This document shows, piece by piece, positions 32,741 to 42,224 of a DNA stretch of 64,000 nucleotides. The notes under the pieces were generated by a model. That model did not search any database. It was not told the origin of the DNA and saw only the letters and a list, made by a program, of their open reading frames with translations. The stretch covers positions 321,285 to 385,284 of the forward strand of contig RPFO01000692.1 of the NCBI GenBank assembly GCA_009746045.1, given 5' to 3'. Every line of letters begins with the position of its first letter. The stretch's first letter is position 1. The stretch comes from Mesostigma viride (lineage: Eukaryota > Streptophyta > Mesostigmatophyceae > Mesostigmatales > Mesostigmataceae). A program made the translations under genes and the position numbers.

Positions 32741-33400
32741 CTATCTGATGACCTCCCATGGATGATGCATTAAGAATTTAGCCATGCGATGCCTATGCAG
32801 GGAGTTACTCTCTGCTGAGATGCCATGTGTACACCAGCTATAGCCTAGCCACGTACCCTCCACCCCATATGTCATGCAGGCCTTCTAGGCCCTCTCCTCA
32901 AGCAAGCCCCCCCTGGGTGCCTGTGCTTGTTAAGGAGGCATGAACCATCATGGCGGTGTGAGGTGCACCTTGTGCACCCAGAGCAGGTGACAGTTGTACA
33001 TCCTCCACCTGCAGGTTGTAGCCCTGATTGTATTACAAACCCATAGATGCCCCTTTCTCAGGGCTATGTGTTACATATGCTCCCAATGCAGGCCTTCTAG
33101 GCCCTCTCCTCAAGCCCCCCCTGGGTGCCTGTGCTTGTTTAGGAGGCATGAACCATCATGGAGGTGCAGGTGCACCTAGTGCACCCAGAGCAGGTGATAG
33201 TTGTACATCCTACACCTGCAGGTTGTCGCCCTGATTGTATTACAAACCCATAGATGCCCCTTTCTCAGGGCTATGTGTTACATATGCTCCCCACGGAGCT
33301 ATGATTTTAATTAATTAATTAATATGCTCCCAACGGAGCTATGATTTTAATTAATTAATTAATTAATTAATTAATTAATTATATCTAGTCTAGAAAAGCC
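32741..33400 (+). mobile_element. tandem ORF1-family 3' UTR copies
   Basis: Two directly repeated blocks of about 210 bp (32877-33080 and 33088-33300; aggccttctaggccctctcc ... gggctatgtgttacatatgc), each ending in the hairpin region. The second ends ctccccacggagctatga with TTAATTAA, and a short third terminus (ctcccaacggagctatga) with a 38-bp TTAA tail follows at 33325-33378. Confidence 0.7.
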
Positions 33401-33440
33401 TATCTACGCTACTCATCAAAACGGCTCCTCCTTTTGGCCA
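33379..33440 (-). mobile_element. LINE-A ORF2 end fragment
   Basis: atctagtctagaaaagccta and cactcatcaaaacg-ctcctcc-type sequence: the last codons and start of the 3' UTR of LINE-A, followed by a fragment of 29760-type sequence (cacacaaccagcc). Confidence 0.55.
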
Positions 33441-33477
33441 CACAACCAGCCATAATTTCATGAAAGATATAATGGCA

Positions 33478-33538
33478 GGCTCGAGCTACCATGGTCCGGA
33501 TTCTCCCGTTTTCTGGCCTGCGCTGGTTGTCTCCTTGA
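33478..33538 (-). repeat. TCAAGG-family short repeat, 61 bp
   Basis: ggctcgagctaccatggtcc ... ggttgtctccttga, followed by TA. The same 61-bp piece recurs at 38989-39051 and 56878-56938. Confidence 0.75.
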
Positions 33539-33539
33539 T

Positions 33540-33640
33540 AATTAATTAATTAATTAGACTCGTGCTCCCGAACGTTGGGGAGTCACAGAGCATTAACCCC
33601 GATGGATGGATGGATGGGTGCAAACAGTCCTACCGGCCAT
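33540..33640 (-). mobile_element. LINE-B 3' terminus copy
   Basis: TTAATTAA tail, hairpin region ctcccgaacgttggggag (extra 3-bp insertion), (GATG)n and gggtgcaaacagtcctaccgg. Confidence 0.7.
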
Positions 33641-33654
33641 AGCGTTAGCTTAGC

Positions 33655-33750
33655 CCTCGTACAAGTGGGCCCAAGTCATAGAGGACAACAACGGCCCTGC
33701 AGTGGGGAAGCAGCGCGTTTGCACAGGTGGGCGGCATGCTAGACAAGTAA
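33655..33750 (+). mobile_element. LINE-B ORF2 C-terminal fragment
   Basis: Encodes KWAQVIEDNNGPAVGK-like residues, matching 21440-21500. It ends with ggcggcatgctagacaagta. Confidence 0.55.
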
Positions 33751-33882
33751 GTTTACAAGTAAGTAAGTACTTGCGTGTCATGCGCAAGGCATGCCACGGA
33801 GTACTATGCTAATCTCATTAGAAAAATAATTACACAAAAGTTTAAACAAATATCGTCTGCATCATCCCCCAACCGTTAAGCA

Positions 33883-34329
33883 CTAGATGGGGATGTAATC
33901 CTCATCCGAGCTGTCCTCTACTGTAATGGCAGACGAGGCGGTAGTGTAGCGGCTATCCTCAGGACCAATAACCTCCACCTGCGGACTTCTACACTGGCTA
34001 GCAACGGGCCGCGGGGCCCGTGGGGAGAAAACAGGAGCATACCCCTCGGGAAGGTGCTTATCGCAGATGGCAGCCCATTTCTCCTTGTCAATCATGCGGG
34101 CGCGGAGTACGGATAGTCCCAGAAGCCCTGCATCTTCAAGCAGTTGTGTCACATAGGTCCGGGTCGCGCCGCGCCGGTGCCCGGCGCGCGCAAGTTTGCC
34201 AGTGGGTTGCGATGGGACAAGGGGACCCTGCCATAGGAGGAGGTGTCTACCTGGTTGGCCCGTCTTAAGCCCCCCGGCAGGGCCCACATCGGTATTCACC
34301 TGGATGCTAGACAAGACCCCTAGGACCAT
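33883..34329 (-). mobile_element. LINE-D ORF2 C-terminal region
   Basis: 148-residue open frame: GQPGRHLLLWQGP, YVTQLLEDAGLLGLSVLRAR, MIDKEKWAAICDKHLPEGY, then a Ser/Pro-rich and acidic tail ending EDSSDEDYIPI. The GQPGRHLL-W-GP block aligns with LINE-A GQPGRHILTWPGP, so this is the end of a related ORF2 with a longer C-terminus. The 5' part is missing. Confidence 0.75.
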
Positions 34330-34384
34330 AGGTATATAGAGTAGGATTGTTTCGTAGCTAGCCTGTAGATAGCTTAGAGCGGTA

Positions 34385-34556
34385 GGATTAAATTAAATTA
34401 AATTAATTAGAACATGCCTCCGTCGGGAGATCATGTAGCACATATTCCTTACCGGTAGAATTGCGTGTACCCAACCATCCATCCATCCATCCATCCATCG
34501 GGGTTAATGCTCCATGACAACCCAACGGGAGCACGAGTTAAATTAATTAATTAATT
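34385..34556. mobile_element. facing LINE 3' ends (A minus, B plus)
   Basis: 34385-34450: LINE-A tail and hairpin (minus). 34455-34555: LINE-B 3' end (plus) with six ATCC units, acaacccaacgggagcacga and a TTAA tail. Confidence 0.65.
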
Positions 34557-34625
34557 TTTTTCCGCGTTTTCCGCGGACCGGCACTGAACGCAAATGGTTT
34601 CACCTTTGCGGCGTGCCAAATCAGA
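34557..34625 (+). repeat. fragment of the tRNA-like-headed repeat
   Basis: ttccgcgttttccgcggacc ... acgcaaatggtttcaccttt matches 57560-57620 and, reversed, 40965-41030. Confidence 0.65.
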
Positions 34626-34920
34626 AAATTAAGGCTGTGGCTGGTTGTGTACCATGTGTTAGCGGTGCACGTGACTAGGTATGGTGGCACAGCTAGGCAA
34701 ACATTCTAGGCATGGCTTCCATGGCGGCAGTGACTACCAATGAATACAAGCTAGGGCTATTCTAGCCCGCAGGGGGTATCCACATGTTGTGGTTGATCAT
34801 CAGGTCCCCGCCCCTCCAGTGCACCTTGGGCTTCTAGGGGTCCTGCTTGTGGCGGAGGTATTCCGGCCACAGGTCGCGTCGCTGCTGCTGAGTGGGGGTC
34901 AGGTCGTCGTCCAATAATTG
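34626..34920 (-). mobile_element. ORF1-element fragment (third subfamily)
   Basis: Minus frame encodes DDDLTPTQQQRRDLWPEYLR, HKQDP, a stop, then KPKVHWRGGDLMINHNMW. It is the conserved ORF1 C-terminus with one in-frame stop, followed by its 3' UTR, which is shared with 29545-29784. Confidence 0.7.
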
Positions 34921-35059
34921 GAGAATCCGGACCATGCATGTGACTTATCATCGCGCCATTATGTAGCTTATTGTCGCTATGTAACTTATGTTAAGTGAGA
35001 CAACTACCGCCGTTTACAGCTACCGCCTCCACTTCATCATTTTAGCTGCAGCCTCCACA

Positions 35060-37336
35060 TCATGCCTTCAAGTTGACCTGGAACGAGGCCAGCGCGCGCT
35101 CTAATGTCTCATAGTACCCCGGGTGTGCGTCGGCGTACTCCTTCAGGAAGATGATGTTGAGGATGTACAGCCGCTGGTTGGCGACGCCGACGCGCGTGAA
35201 CGTATACTTGATACCGCGCGAGCTGTCGAGCAGGTAGGCCACCGTGTACTGCTGGACGCCCGTGGGCGACACCGAGGCGGACTGGGAGAGCAGCGTGACC
35301 GAGTTGGTGCTCTCCTGCGGGGGTACAGCGCGGGTGCAGGCGCCAACAACACATGGGTGGGTGCAGGCGCGATCAACGAGCATGTGAGCACAGGCAAGTT
35401 CAGCAAGTGTGCAGCAGTGCACGGCCCCCGTCCCACCCCGGCCATTGGGCGGGCGGGCGGGCGGGCGGGCGGGCGGGCGGGCGGCGGGCGGGCGGGCGGG
35501 CGGACGGGCGGGCGGGCGGGCGGGCGGGCGGGCAGGCAGGCAGGCAGGCAGGCAGGCAGCGGGCACGCAGACAGGCAGGCAGTCAGCCAGGCAGAAAGGT
35601 GGTGGGTGCGCAGGCGGGCAAGCGGGAAACACAGTGAGAAAAGTATATTCATTCGAGCACAGTCTATAGAGTACGACATTAGAGTACGAAATGAGGCAGA
35701 AATGTAGGGCGTGGCAGCTGGCGTGCATACGCCATCAGGGCATGCACACACATGATACATAGTCTTAATGAATTGCTAGTCGCTCTTAGTGTTAGCAAGC
35801 AATAATTTCAATGCACAAGGCTACACATTTCCATCTCCATTCATATCCATCATCACGAACGACTCGAAAATACGGATAAGATAACGGCAGCCTCGAGCTT
35901 CCATGGCCCGGATTCTCCAGATTTCTGGCCTGCATTGGCTGTCTCGTTGGTCGTTGTCTCACTCGATATCCACAGTGAATGCAAGGGCAGAGAGCCCCTT
36001 GTGCGCATCCGCAGGTTGCACCCCGTCAAGTACCGGCAGCACACGGAAACCTGCGCGCTCCCTTGTCCGCAGCATGACGACTGCCCACCATACCATACAA
36101 GTAAGACAGCCAGCCGGGGCTTTGCATTCGGTAAACACACTGGGGGCTAGTCCCGTGCGCCTGTCTGGCCCCTGAACCTTCACAAAGCCATACACTAGTA
36201 CCACTGTATTTATGTAGGGGAAAGGTGCACCTACATCAATGGCTTTGTGGCAGTCTAGGGTCCCCCACTTGTTGGCCTCCATTCCACAGTGGTAGCTGCC
36301 AATGCCTTCGGGCAGGGCATGGCAGCCATGAATGGGTACACCCACAGGTAATGTGTCTGGGATCGGCAGCTACGAGGCCATCTCAACAGTGCCCTGCGTG
36401 CCAACACGGTGACTGCGCTGCGGATGCCGGTGGTACCGTGGGGAAGGACGGGGATATGGGAACGCTGGGGCCAGAAGGGTGCCAGGTGCCAGCAAGTACC
36501 ACAAGCTACCATGCTAGCAACGTTCCACCCTTGCAGATTCTCAAGTTCATGTGGTTTAAACTTTAGGACTTAACCACATGAACTTGGAAATACAAGCCAG
36601 AAGCACATAAATGGAGTACCTTTCTTTCCTCTGCGGCCAAGATCTGCTTCGCGGTCTCCTCCAGCGTCCCGAATTCTTCCAGGGACTTGATCCGCACGGG
36701 GTTTACGACGACGCCGATAGTGTTCGAGGACTTGGCCGGGTCGACAAATAGCAGGTTGGCGCCTGCTTTGTTCTTCTCGGTCCAGTCCGCAGGATACTGG
36801 AACGAGAAGCCGTCTCCCTTAAACTCCACCAAGTCCTCCGCGGCTGCGAGGCCAATGCACACGAGAGTTTAATGCAGCGCAGATGACGTGGCCCCCGCAG
36901 TGGCAGTTAGTAAGAATGAACGAGCACGCTGATGGACGCAATCGGCGCGCGTTGCAAGCTGCAGGGGGAACCCCGCGCGGCATGGCGGCCGTGCGTGGGC
37001 AAGGCGTAGTAAACGGCGGGTTTGAGGAGGACAGGAGGCACTGCCCCGCCACCCACCCTGCGCTGGGAACGCATCGTCCAGTATTCGCCAGCCTGCTGCA
37101 GCAAGCACACCAGTGAGCAGGTATCGACGACTGCATTGGTCAAGTTCGCAGCTAGCAACCAGCTCCCTATTCTCCGGGGCTTCCACGATATCCTTCCCAT
37201 TAGACATGCACGCGACAGCGGGCGCGCATGATGGTGGCACTCGTCGCTTCAAAGCCACAGTTGGGCTAGCAAAAGGGGAAGCTGCGGGTGTAACATGCGA
37301 GACCAAAGTCCTTGCCATGTCTGTTGCTAGAGCCAT
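35060..37336 (-). CDS. PsbP-domain protein, thylakoid lumen (three exons, 234 aa)
   Basis: Exons 37336-37111, 36843-36620 and 35314-35060, with GT-AG junctions and consistent phases (1, then 0). Exon 1 encodes a Ser/Ala/Arg-rich chloroplast transit region (MALATDMARTLVSHVTPAAS) and a twin-Arg SRRYLLT motif typical of lumenal targeting. Exon 2 starts the PsbP fold: EDLVEFKGDGFSFQYPADW, NLLFVDPAKSSNTIGVVVNP, ETAKQILAAEERK. Exon 3 continues SASVSPTGVQQYTVAYLLD, FTRVGVANQRLYILNIIFL and ends ALASFQVNLKA. PsbP and PPD proteins assist photosystem II oxygen evolution or PSI/NDH assembly; which paralogue this is cannot be said. The exon 1 donor chosen (ACTG|GTGTGC) keeps the frame but shortens the hydrophobic part of the signal, so that junction is the least certain. 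Confidence 0.85.
35446..35560. repeat. (GGGC)n and (GGCA)n array in PsbP intron 2
   Basis: About 85 bp of GGGC units with one GGC and one GGAC interruption, then seven GGCA units. Purely intronic; the Gly/Ala/Arg-rich frames over it are artefacts. Confidence 0.9.
35780..35962 (-). repeat. long TCAAGG-family copy in PsbP intron 2
   Basis: Matches 40237-40410 reversed (aatttcaatgcacaagg, catttccatctccattcat, cccggattctccagatttct). The terminal part is diverged (ttggctgtctcgttgg), and an additional gttgtctcac motif follows. Confidence 0.6.
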
Positions 37337-38640
37337 TTGTCCGAACTGTTTAGTTCAGGCGTGATTGTTTTTACTAGTGTTCCATGCAGTTGCCATACCC
37401 AGCTACCTCATCCAATTTTTAGCGTGCTTTATCTGCCATCGGTCGTTCGACGTCCTGGCAAATACATGTATCATATGCCAGGAAAAATAAATGCGACTTT
37501 CCTGGTCCTGAGGAATTAGGACTTTCCTGGTCCGGATAATTTGGACAGCGCCACCGCCGTACTTGAATATAGTTGTGTCCGTAGACAATAAGCCAGTAAA
37601 ATTAAATGTTCATGTGCGGCGGGGGACACATCAACAACAACAACAACAACCACAACAACCACAAGCCAATAAAAGTTTAGGATAACCAACTTGAAGTCTT
37701 GAACGTCAATAACCAAAATCTTGCGCACCAGTCACCACCATACCAAACCGGTGAGAAAGCTGGCAGCATTTCACCCACGATCTGTTCGATTGCCTGGACG
37801 TGAACTGTGGGCGAGGTTCGCACTCCGCAGAGGTTCGCAGTCATAATGGCCTCGTGACTCGTGACTCATGATCTCATACATAATGGCCTTGTTAGCGTTG
37901 GCGTTGTATATTTTTACGTGGGTGCCTTTACTCTGCTGTAAGTAATTATATTTTTTAATACATCATGGCATCGTGACTCGTGGGTCGTCGGTGCCTTGAA
38001 GCGTAATTAGGCTCCAGACTGCAGGTCTTCACTCCTGGGGGCGGGATTTGTCGCGAGTAACGAACTCGACAGTCCAGTACTAGTGATGCAGCTATCTCGA
38101 GCGTTCGAAGACGGCTGTTGGAGTCCATTACAAGGCCTTGAACGAGTTAGGATCGAATGAAGCCGGTCTTGCAATTCCTTATGTATGGTAACCTGTACCA
38201 AATCCCTGACGTAGTGTTGTAAACTTAAAAGGCACTGGCTTGACGTCAGCCCATGGTTTCGTGATAGACGGTAAGGTAGACCTCCCGGCTGGGACGTGGG
38301 GACCCCCTAAGGCGCAGCGGAGGCTTATTCAAGGCGGTTGGATGTCTATCTTTGGCACGAGATGGTCGACGCGTGACCGAGCTTGCAGCCTACCTTGCCG
38401 CTGTAAAACCCCTTGCAGCTGTGGCTGTTGCCTTCAAGGTCGGTTCAGCATTATTTGTTGAACAACTGCTATTGAAGGCTTTGGCGCGTTCCCTTTCAAT
38501 GAGCTGGATGCCTTCATTGCCTGACCTGGCCTAGGCATGACTGTGACTGATTGATCACGGAAGTGCCGCCCTCTATAGGACAGTCGCGGATACACTGTAT
38601 GTAATTTCAAACAAATGAAAATTGAATGCACTGTGCATGA
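37337..38640. other. upstream of the PsbP gene; no other gene recognised
   Basis: Holds a diverged CCCACGCCGCACATG module with (AAC)n at 37608-37665, a second copy of the 12012 repeat at 37884-37965, and a plus frame at 38352-38534 (VTELAAYLAAVKPLAAVAVA) that is Ala/Leu-rich but matches nothing I recognise. Confidence 0.4.
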
Positions 38641-39550
38641 TCTTTATTCTTCGCCGGTTGTCTCACTAAGCATGGCGGTAGGGGCTGTCCATGTGCCGTG
38701 TCTTATATATAAACTTATTTGCCTGGACAATAATACAGCAGTATGCATCTGTCCGTCGGCATGAATTTGACCAGCAGGTGAAGTAGACATTTGTCAGCCC
38801 TGTTTCCACAGGTGACAGGGCACCCTTGTTCTTTGCTAGAACCCACGGCAGTCCACACACAACATTACCCGGCCTATTTCTCACACGCAATCGGTTACAA
38901 TCTGGGATGGAACTCTCGGCGGAGCTCTCTCATCTCTGCTATCAATCAATTAAATTTTCAAATATATACTGACGTCATGCGATAGCGGCAGGCTCGAGCT
39001 ACCATGGTCCGGATTCTCCCGATTTCTGGCCTGCGCTGGTTGTCTCCTTGATATGCTAACGTCATGTGTGAATAAATCCGCCATAAGTAGGGTGGAAGGG
39101 ATGGTGGTAATGTCTATCTGCTACCGACATGTGCAATTATATTGAGACAACTATAATGTTGGGTGCGTGGCGGTTGGACTAAAGCCATTTATTCACCGGC
39201 GTGCCAAATCAGAATTTATTCAACGACCAGCCCGAATTCAATTTCAACTTCAATTCGGACTGCCTAAGTTTCGATCTGACTTAGATTTTCATCGATGTGT
39301 TGAAAAATTCAGGATCACATGTACCGGTATACTAGACTTCTCCTTCAAATCTCGATCATCGACCGGGTTTTGAAACAACCCACGAACGCCCTAGATGCAG
39401 ATCCAACGGTGCAAACAACGTCACGACCGACGCGGCGCCAAATCGCCTCGGTTCCTTTTTTACGAGCCATTTTAATACAACGTACGTCGTGCCGCGTCGC
39501 GTACCCGAGCTCTAGAGCCATGTACATAACTTGAGATGTAAAATCCGGCC
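38641..39550. other. repeat remnants, no gene
   Basis: Includes a 63-bp TCAAGG-family copy at 38989-39051, a gagacaac motif at 39142-39149 and a fragment (cggcgtgccaaatcagaa) of the tRNA-headed repeat at 39198-39215. Confidence 0.4.
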
Positions 39551-39566
39551 AATTCCCAGACCGGGA

Positions 39567-40156
39567 GCTATGGCCGGCCTACCTCCAGCTCCGGCAGACC
39601 AAGGCGGGCCAGCCGGTGTACTGGAAGGGGGCGGACATCTACGTCGGCCACAAGCCCTGGCACGCGACCCCCTCAACCACCGCGGCCCCAGCGACTCCGG
39701 CAGCCCCAGCCTAGGGGAATACAGCAGCAGTAGTGTAGAATAGATAGACAGTGGCCTTGTACATGCCCGCCTACTACAGGCCCCATACCAGCTGAGGCCT
39801 AGCATTTTTAGTCATGTACATGTGTGCCTATGCCGAGCCACCCTCCAGATGATACCTAGCTTTATTTAATTATGCCGTGCCCATGCAGGGGGTCACTCCC
39901 TGCTGAGAAGCCATGCCCTCGCTCTTGTATAGCCATGCTGATCTTCCCCCACATGACATACTCCCCCTTAGCTGGGCATAGTGTGAAGATCATGAGGGTG
40001 CAGGTGCCCTTGGTGCACCCAGAGCAAGTGTTGTTTACATTCCCACCCTTGCAGGAAGTAGCTTAGAATGTATGATAGGCCATATGCCCCTTCTCTGGGC
40101 TATGTGCTACATATACTCCCAACGGAGTTATGTTACAATTCAATTCAATTCAATTC
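39567..40156 (+). mobile_element. E5: 5'-truncated ORF1-only element, 16-bp target duplication
   Basis: AATTCCCAGACCGGGA occurs at 39551-39566 and 40157-40172 (the AATT part may overlap the AATTC tail). The body encodes the ORF1 end (LQLRQTKAGQPVYWKGADIY) followed by the full 3' UTR, hairpin CTCCCAACGGAG and an (AATTC)n tail. The truncation point lies at gagctatggccgg of ORF1. Confidence 0.8.
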
Positions 40157-40236
40157 AATTCCCAGACCGGGAATTCCGTCCAATACCGACGTGCAGTACC
40201 ACCATGCAATTTGCACTACCATTCAAATCACCGATA

Positions 40237-40575
40237 TCAAGGAGACAACCAGCGCAGGCCAGAAATCGGGAGAATCCGGACCATGGTAGCTCGAGCCTGC
40301 CGCTATCTTGTCCGCGTGTTCGAGTCGTTCAGGATGATGAATATGAATGGTGATGGAAATGTGTATCCGTGTGCATTGAAATTGTGGCTGGCTTACGTGT
40401 AGAGCGACTAGATGAGTTAAGTAATGCAATACGCATTACTTTTGCATACTTGCAAGTATGCAAAAGTTATGCGTATTGCATTACTTAACTAGATGACCTA
40501 GACGGTGGGGCCGGAAACAGCATGCTTGATCAGGGCGTGTGTTTCGAGCCTAACTGGCCGGGAGTGTCTAGTGGT
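40237..40575 (+). repeat. long TCAAGG-family copy carrying a palindromic insertion
   Basis: Starts TA|TCAAGGAGACAACC and matches 56938 down to 56692 (reverse strand), up to gccgggagtgtc. It is interrupted by 40416-40489. Confidence 0.75.
40416..40489. mobile_element. 74-bp palindromic insertion
   Basis: Arms of 37 bp, GTTAAGTAATGCAATACGCA ... and its reverse complement, with one mismatch and no loop (centre between 40452 and 40453). Flanks repeat TAGATGA (7-9 bp, depending on how shared bases are assigned). The homologous site at 56757-56775 is uninterrupted (gactagatgacctagac on the reverse strand). Confidence 0.8.
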
Positions 40576-40960
40576 GAGCACCATTGCTGCGATCGCTCTC
40601 CCACCATTTACGAGGAAATACCCGCAAAGGGAAAACCACTGAAAAGGTCTAGCTAGTCAGTCATATCACGTTAGCCATGCCATGATTCCAAACGTCCAAG
40701 AACTGCACACGGTGCAAAGGCAAAAAGCCGGAGGACAGCACTTTCAAATGTGCGGCGGGAACCAAAAGCCCGCGGATGCCAGAAAACATCGTGTTGCTGC
40801 AGCGACGCGACGATGTGGACAACGAATCCAGTGCCAAGCTCGGAACGGCCGCAAAGGAGATCTGGCATCACAGGGTTCAGATGTGCGGAGATAGTATGCG
40901 ATCCAGCCGGTCCACGACCTGTTTGTAGAGCTTGTGCCCATACCTGTTTGTGATATTCTG
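40576..40960. other. no gene seen
   Basis: Short frames only; sequence leads into the tRNA-like-headed repeat. Confidence 0.35.
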
Positions 40961-41245
40961 ATCAGGTACTCCGCAAAGGTGAAAACCATTTGCGTTCAGT
41001 GCCGGGCCGCGGAAAACGCGGAAAAACGCGATCTGCAAATGAATCCGACCGGAATCGAACGGGGGACCTCTCGCACCAATTTTGCTGACTATAGGACCGA
41101 CGTCTCCGGTTACCATGGCATCGCCAACTTACACCTACAGTCATCCGCAAAAGTTCTCCTGTCCGGGGAGTGATGCAAGCCTTTCGGATTTGGTACTAGA
41201 TAAATCACTCGAGATCTTTGTGTAGGAGTACTACACACGTGTCTG
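40960..41245 (-). repeat. tRNA-like-headed repeat (SINE-like), copy 1
   Basis: Homologous to 57325-57625 (plus). On the minus strand: ...ggatgactgtaggtgtaagt-tggcgatgcc..., a tRNA-like part with A-box-like TAGTCAGCAAAATTGG and B-box-like CGTTCGATTCC, then cagatcgcgtttttccgcg and acgcaaatggttttcacctt. Confidence 0.6.
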
Positions 41246-41519
41246 TTTGTGATATGGCTGGATCGAGGTATACCTCTTATTTAATTTCGCCATGCCTCAG
41301 TTCTCTGAAGTCCAACTCCAACCGATCCGAGCAATTAAATTTTTCACCGACTAGGTGACATCGTCTGACCAGGTTGGTATACCTCTTAAATTAACTTTGC
41401 TGTGCATGCGCATGCCTCTCTTATTTAATTTCCAACTCCGAAGTCCAACTAGCGAGCCATTTTTTCACGGACTAGGTGACATCGTCTGACCAGGTTGGAC
41501 TATCTGTACCTCTGTCGAG
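41246..41519. other. short internal duplication, no gene
   Basis: atacctcttatttaatttcg (41270) and atacctcttaaattaacttt (41379) begin two partial copies of a 100-bp block (gtgacatcgtctgaccaggt twice). Confidence 0.5.
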
Positions 41520-41835
41520 GAAATTAAAAATAAATTAAATTGGAACATATCTCCGTTGGGAGTACATGTAGCACATATCCCTGAGAAGGGGCATATGGCT
41601 TTCAATACATTCTGGGCTACTTCCTGCAAGGGTAGGGTGTAAACTACACCTGCTCTGGGTGCACCATTAGGGCACCTGCACCACTTTGTATTCCAGCAGC
41701 AAAGGTGCGGACATAGGGTGGAAGATCGTCATGGCTAAACAATGGCTAGGGCATGGCGTCTCAGCAGAAAGTAGCTCTCTGCATAGGCAGAGCTAACGGC
41801 TAAATTCTTAATGCATCATCCTTGGGGAGTCCCAT
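41520..41835 (-). mobile_element. ORF1-family 3' UTR copy
   Basis: Tail, ctccgttgggag hairpin, ccctgagaaggggcatatgg, acttcctgcaagggt and further 3' UTR to about 41835. No ORF. Confidence 0.7.
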
Positions 41836-42224
41836 TATAGGTGCACAATCGCACAGGCATGGTCGAGGACATAGTTGGCCATGTAACATGTGTGGGCTGT
41901 CCTCAGTTGCCCTAAAACAGTTGCCTGTCCTCAGCTTAGCCTGCTAGAACAAATGGGAGCTGGAGCAAACTCGGGCTGCCTGGCGAAACGGTGGTGTCCA
42001 AGGAATGCCAACACTGACACCTACTGGTTGCGGCTTGCCAGCCGTTATACCACTCAAACAGTAACCACCACAGCAGCCCACCGGACCTGCCAAGAAATCT
42101 GGCCCTCCCCCTGGCTCGCCAAACTCTTTTGCAATCAGCCATGAATTGTCCAACATGCAAGAAATGGGCTTGTGATCACTATTATTTTCCTTGGTCACTA
42201 GTGTGCATTCCGCACCACTTGCCC
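41836..42224. other. 3' flank of the RCC1 gene
   Basis: No further blade found. A minus frame of 105 aa overlaps the last exon but has no recognisable motif. Confidence 0.4.

Noticed and set aside
40237-40575. Helitron, because many copies begin with TC after an A or T
   Set aside because: Two paralogous empty sites show 5-bp duplications, which Helitrons do not make, and no CTRR end with hairpin is shared by copies.
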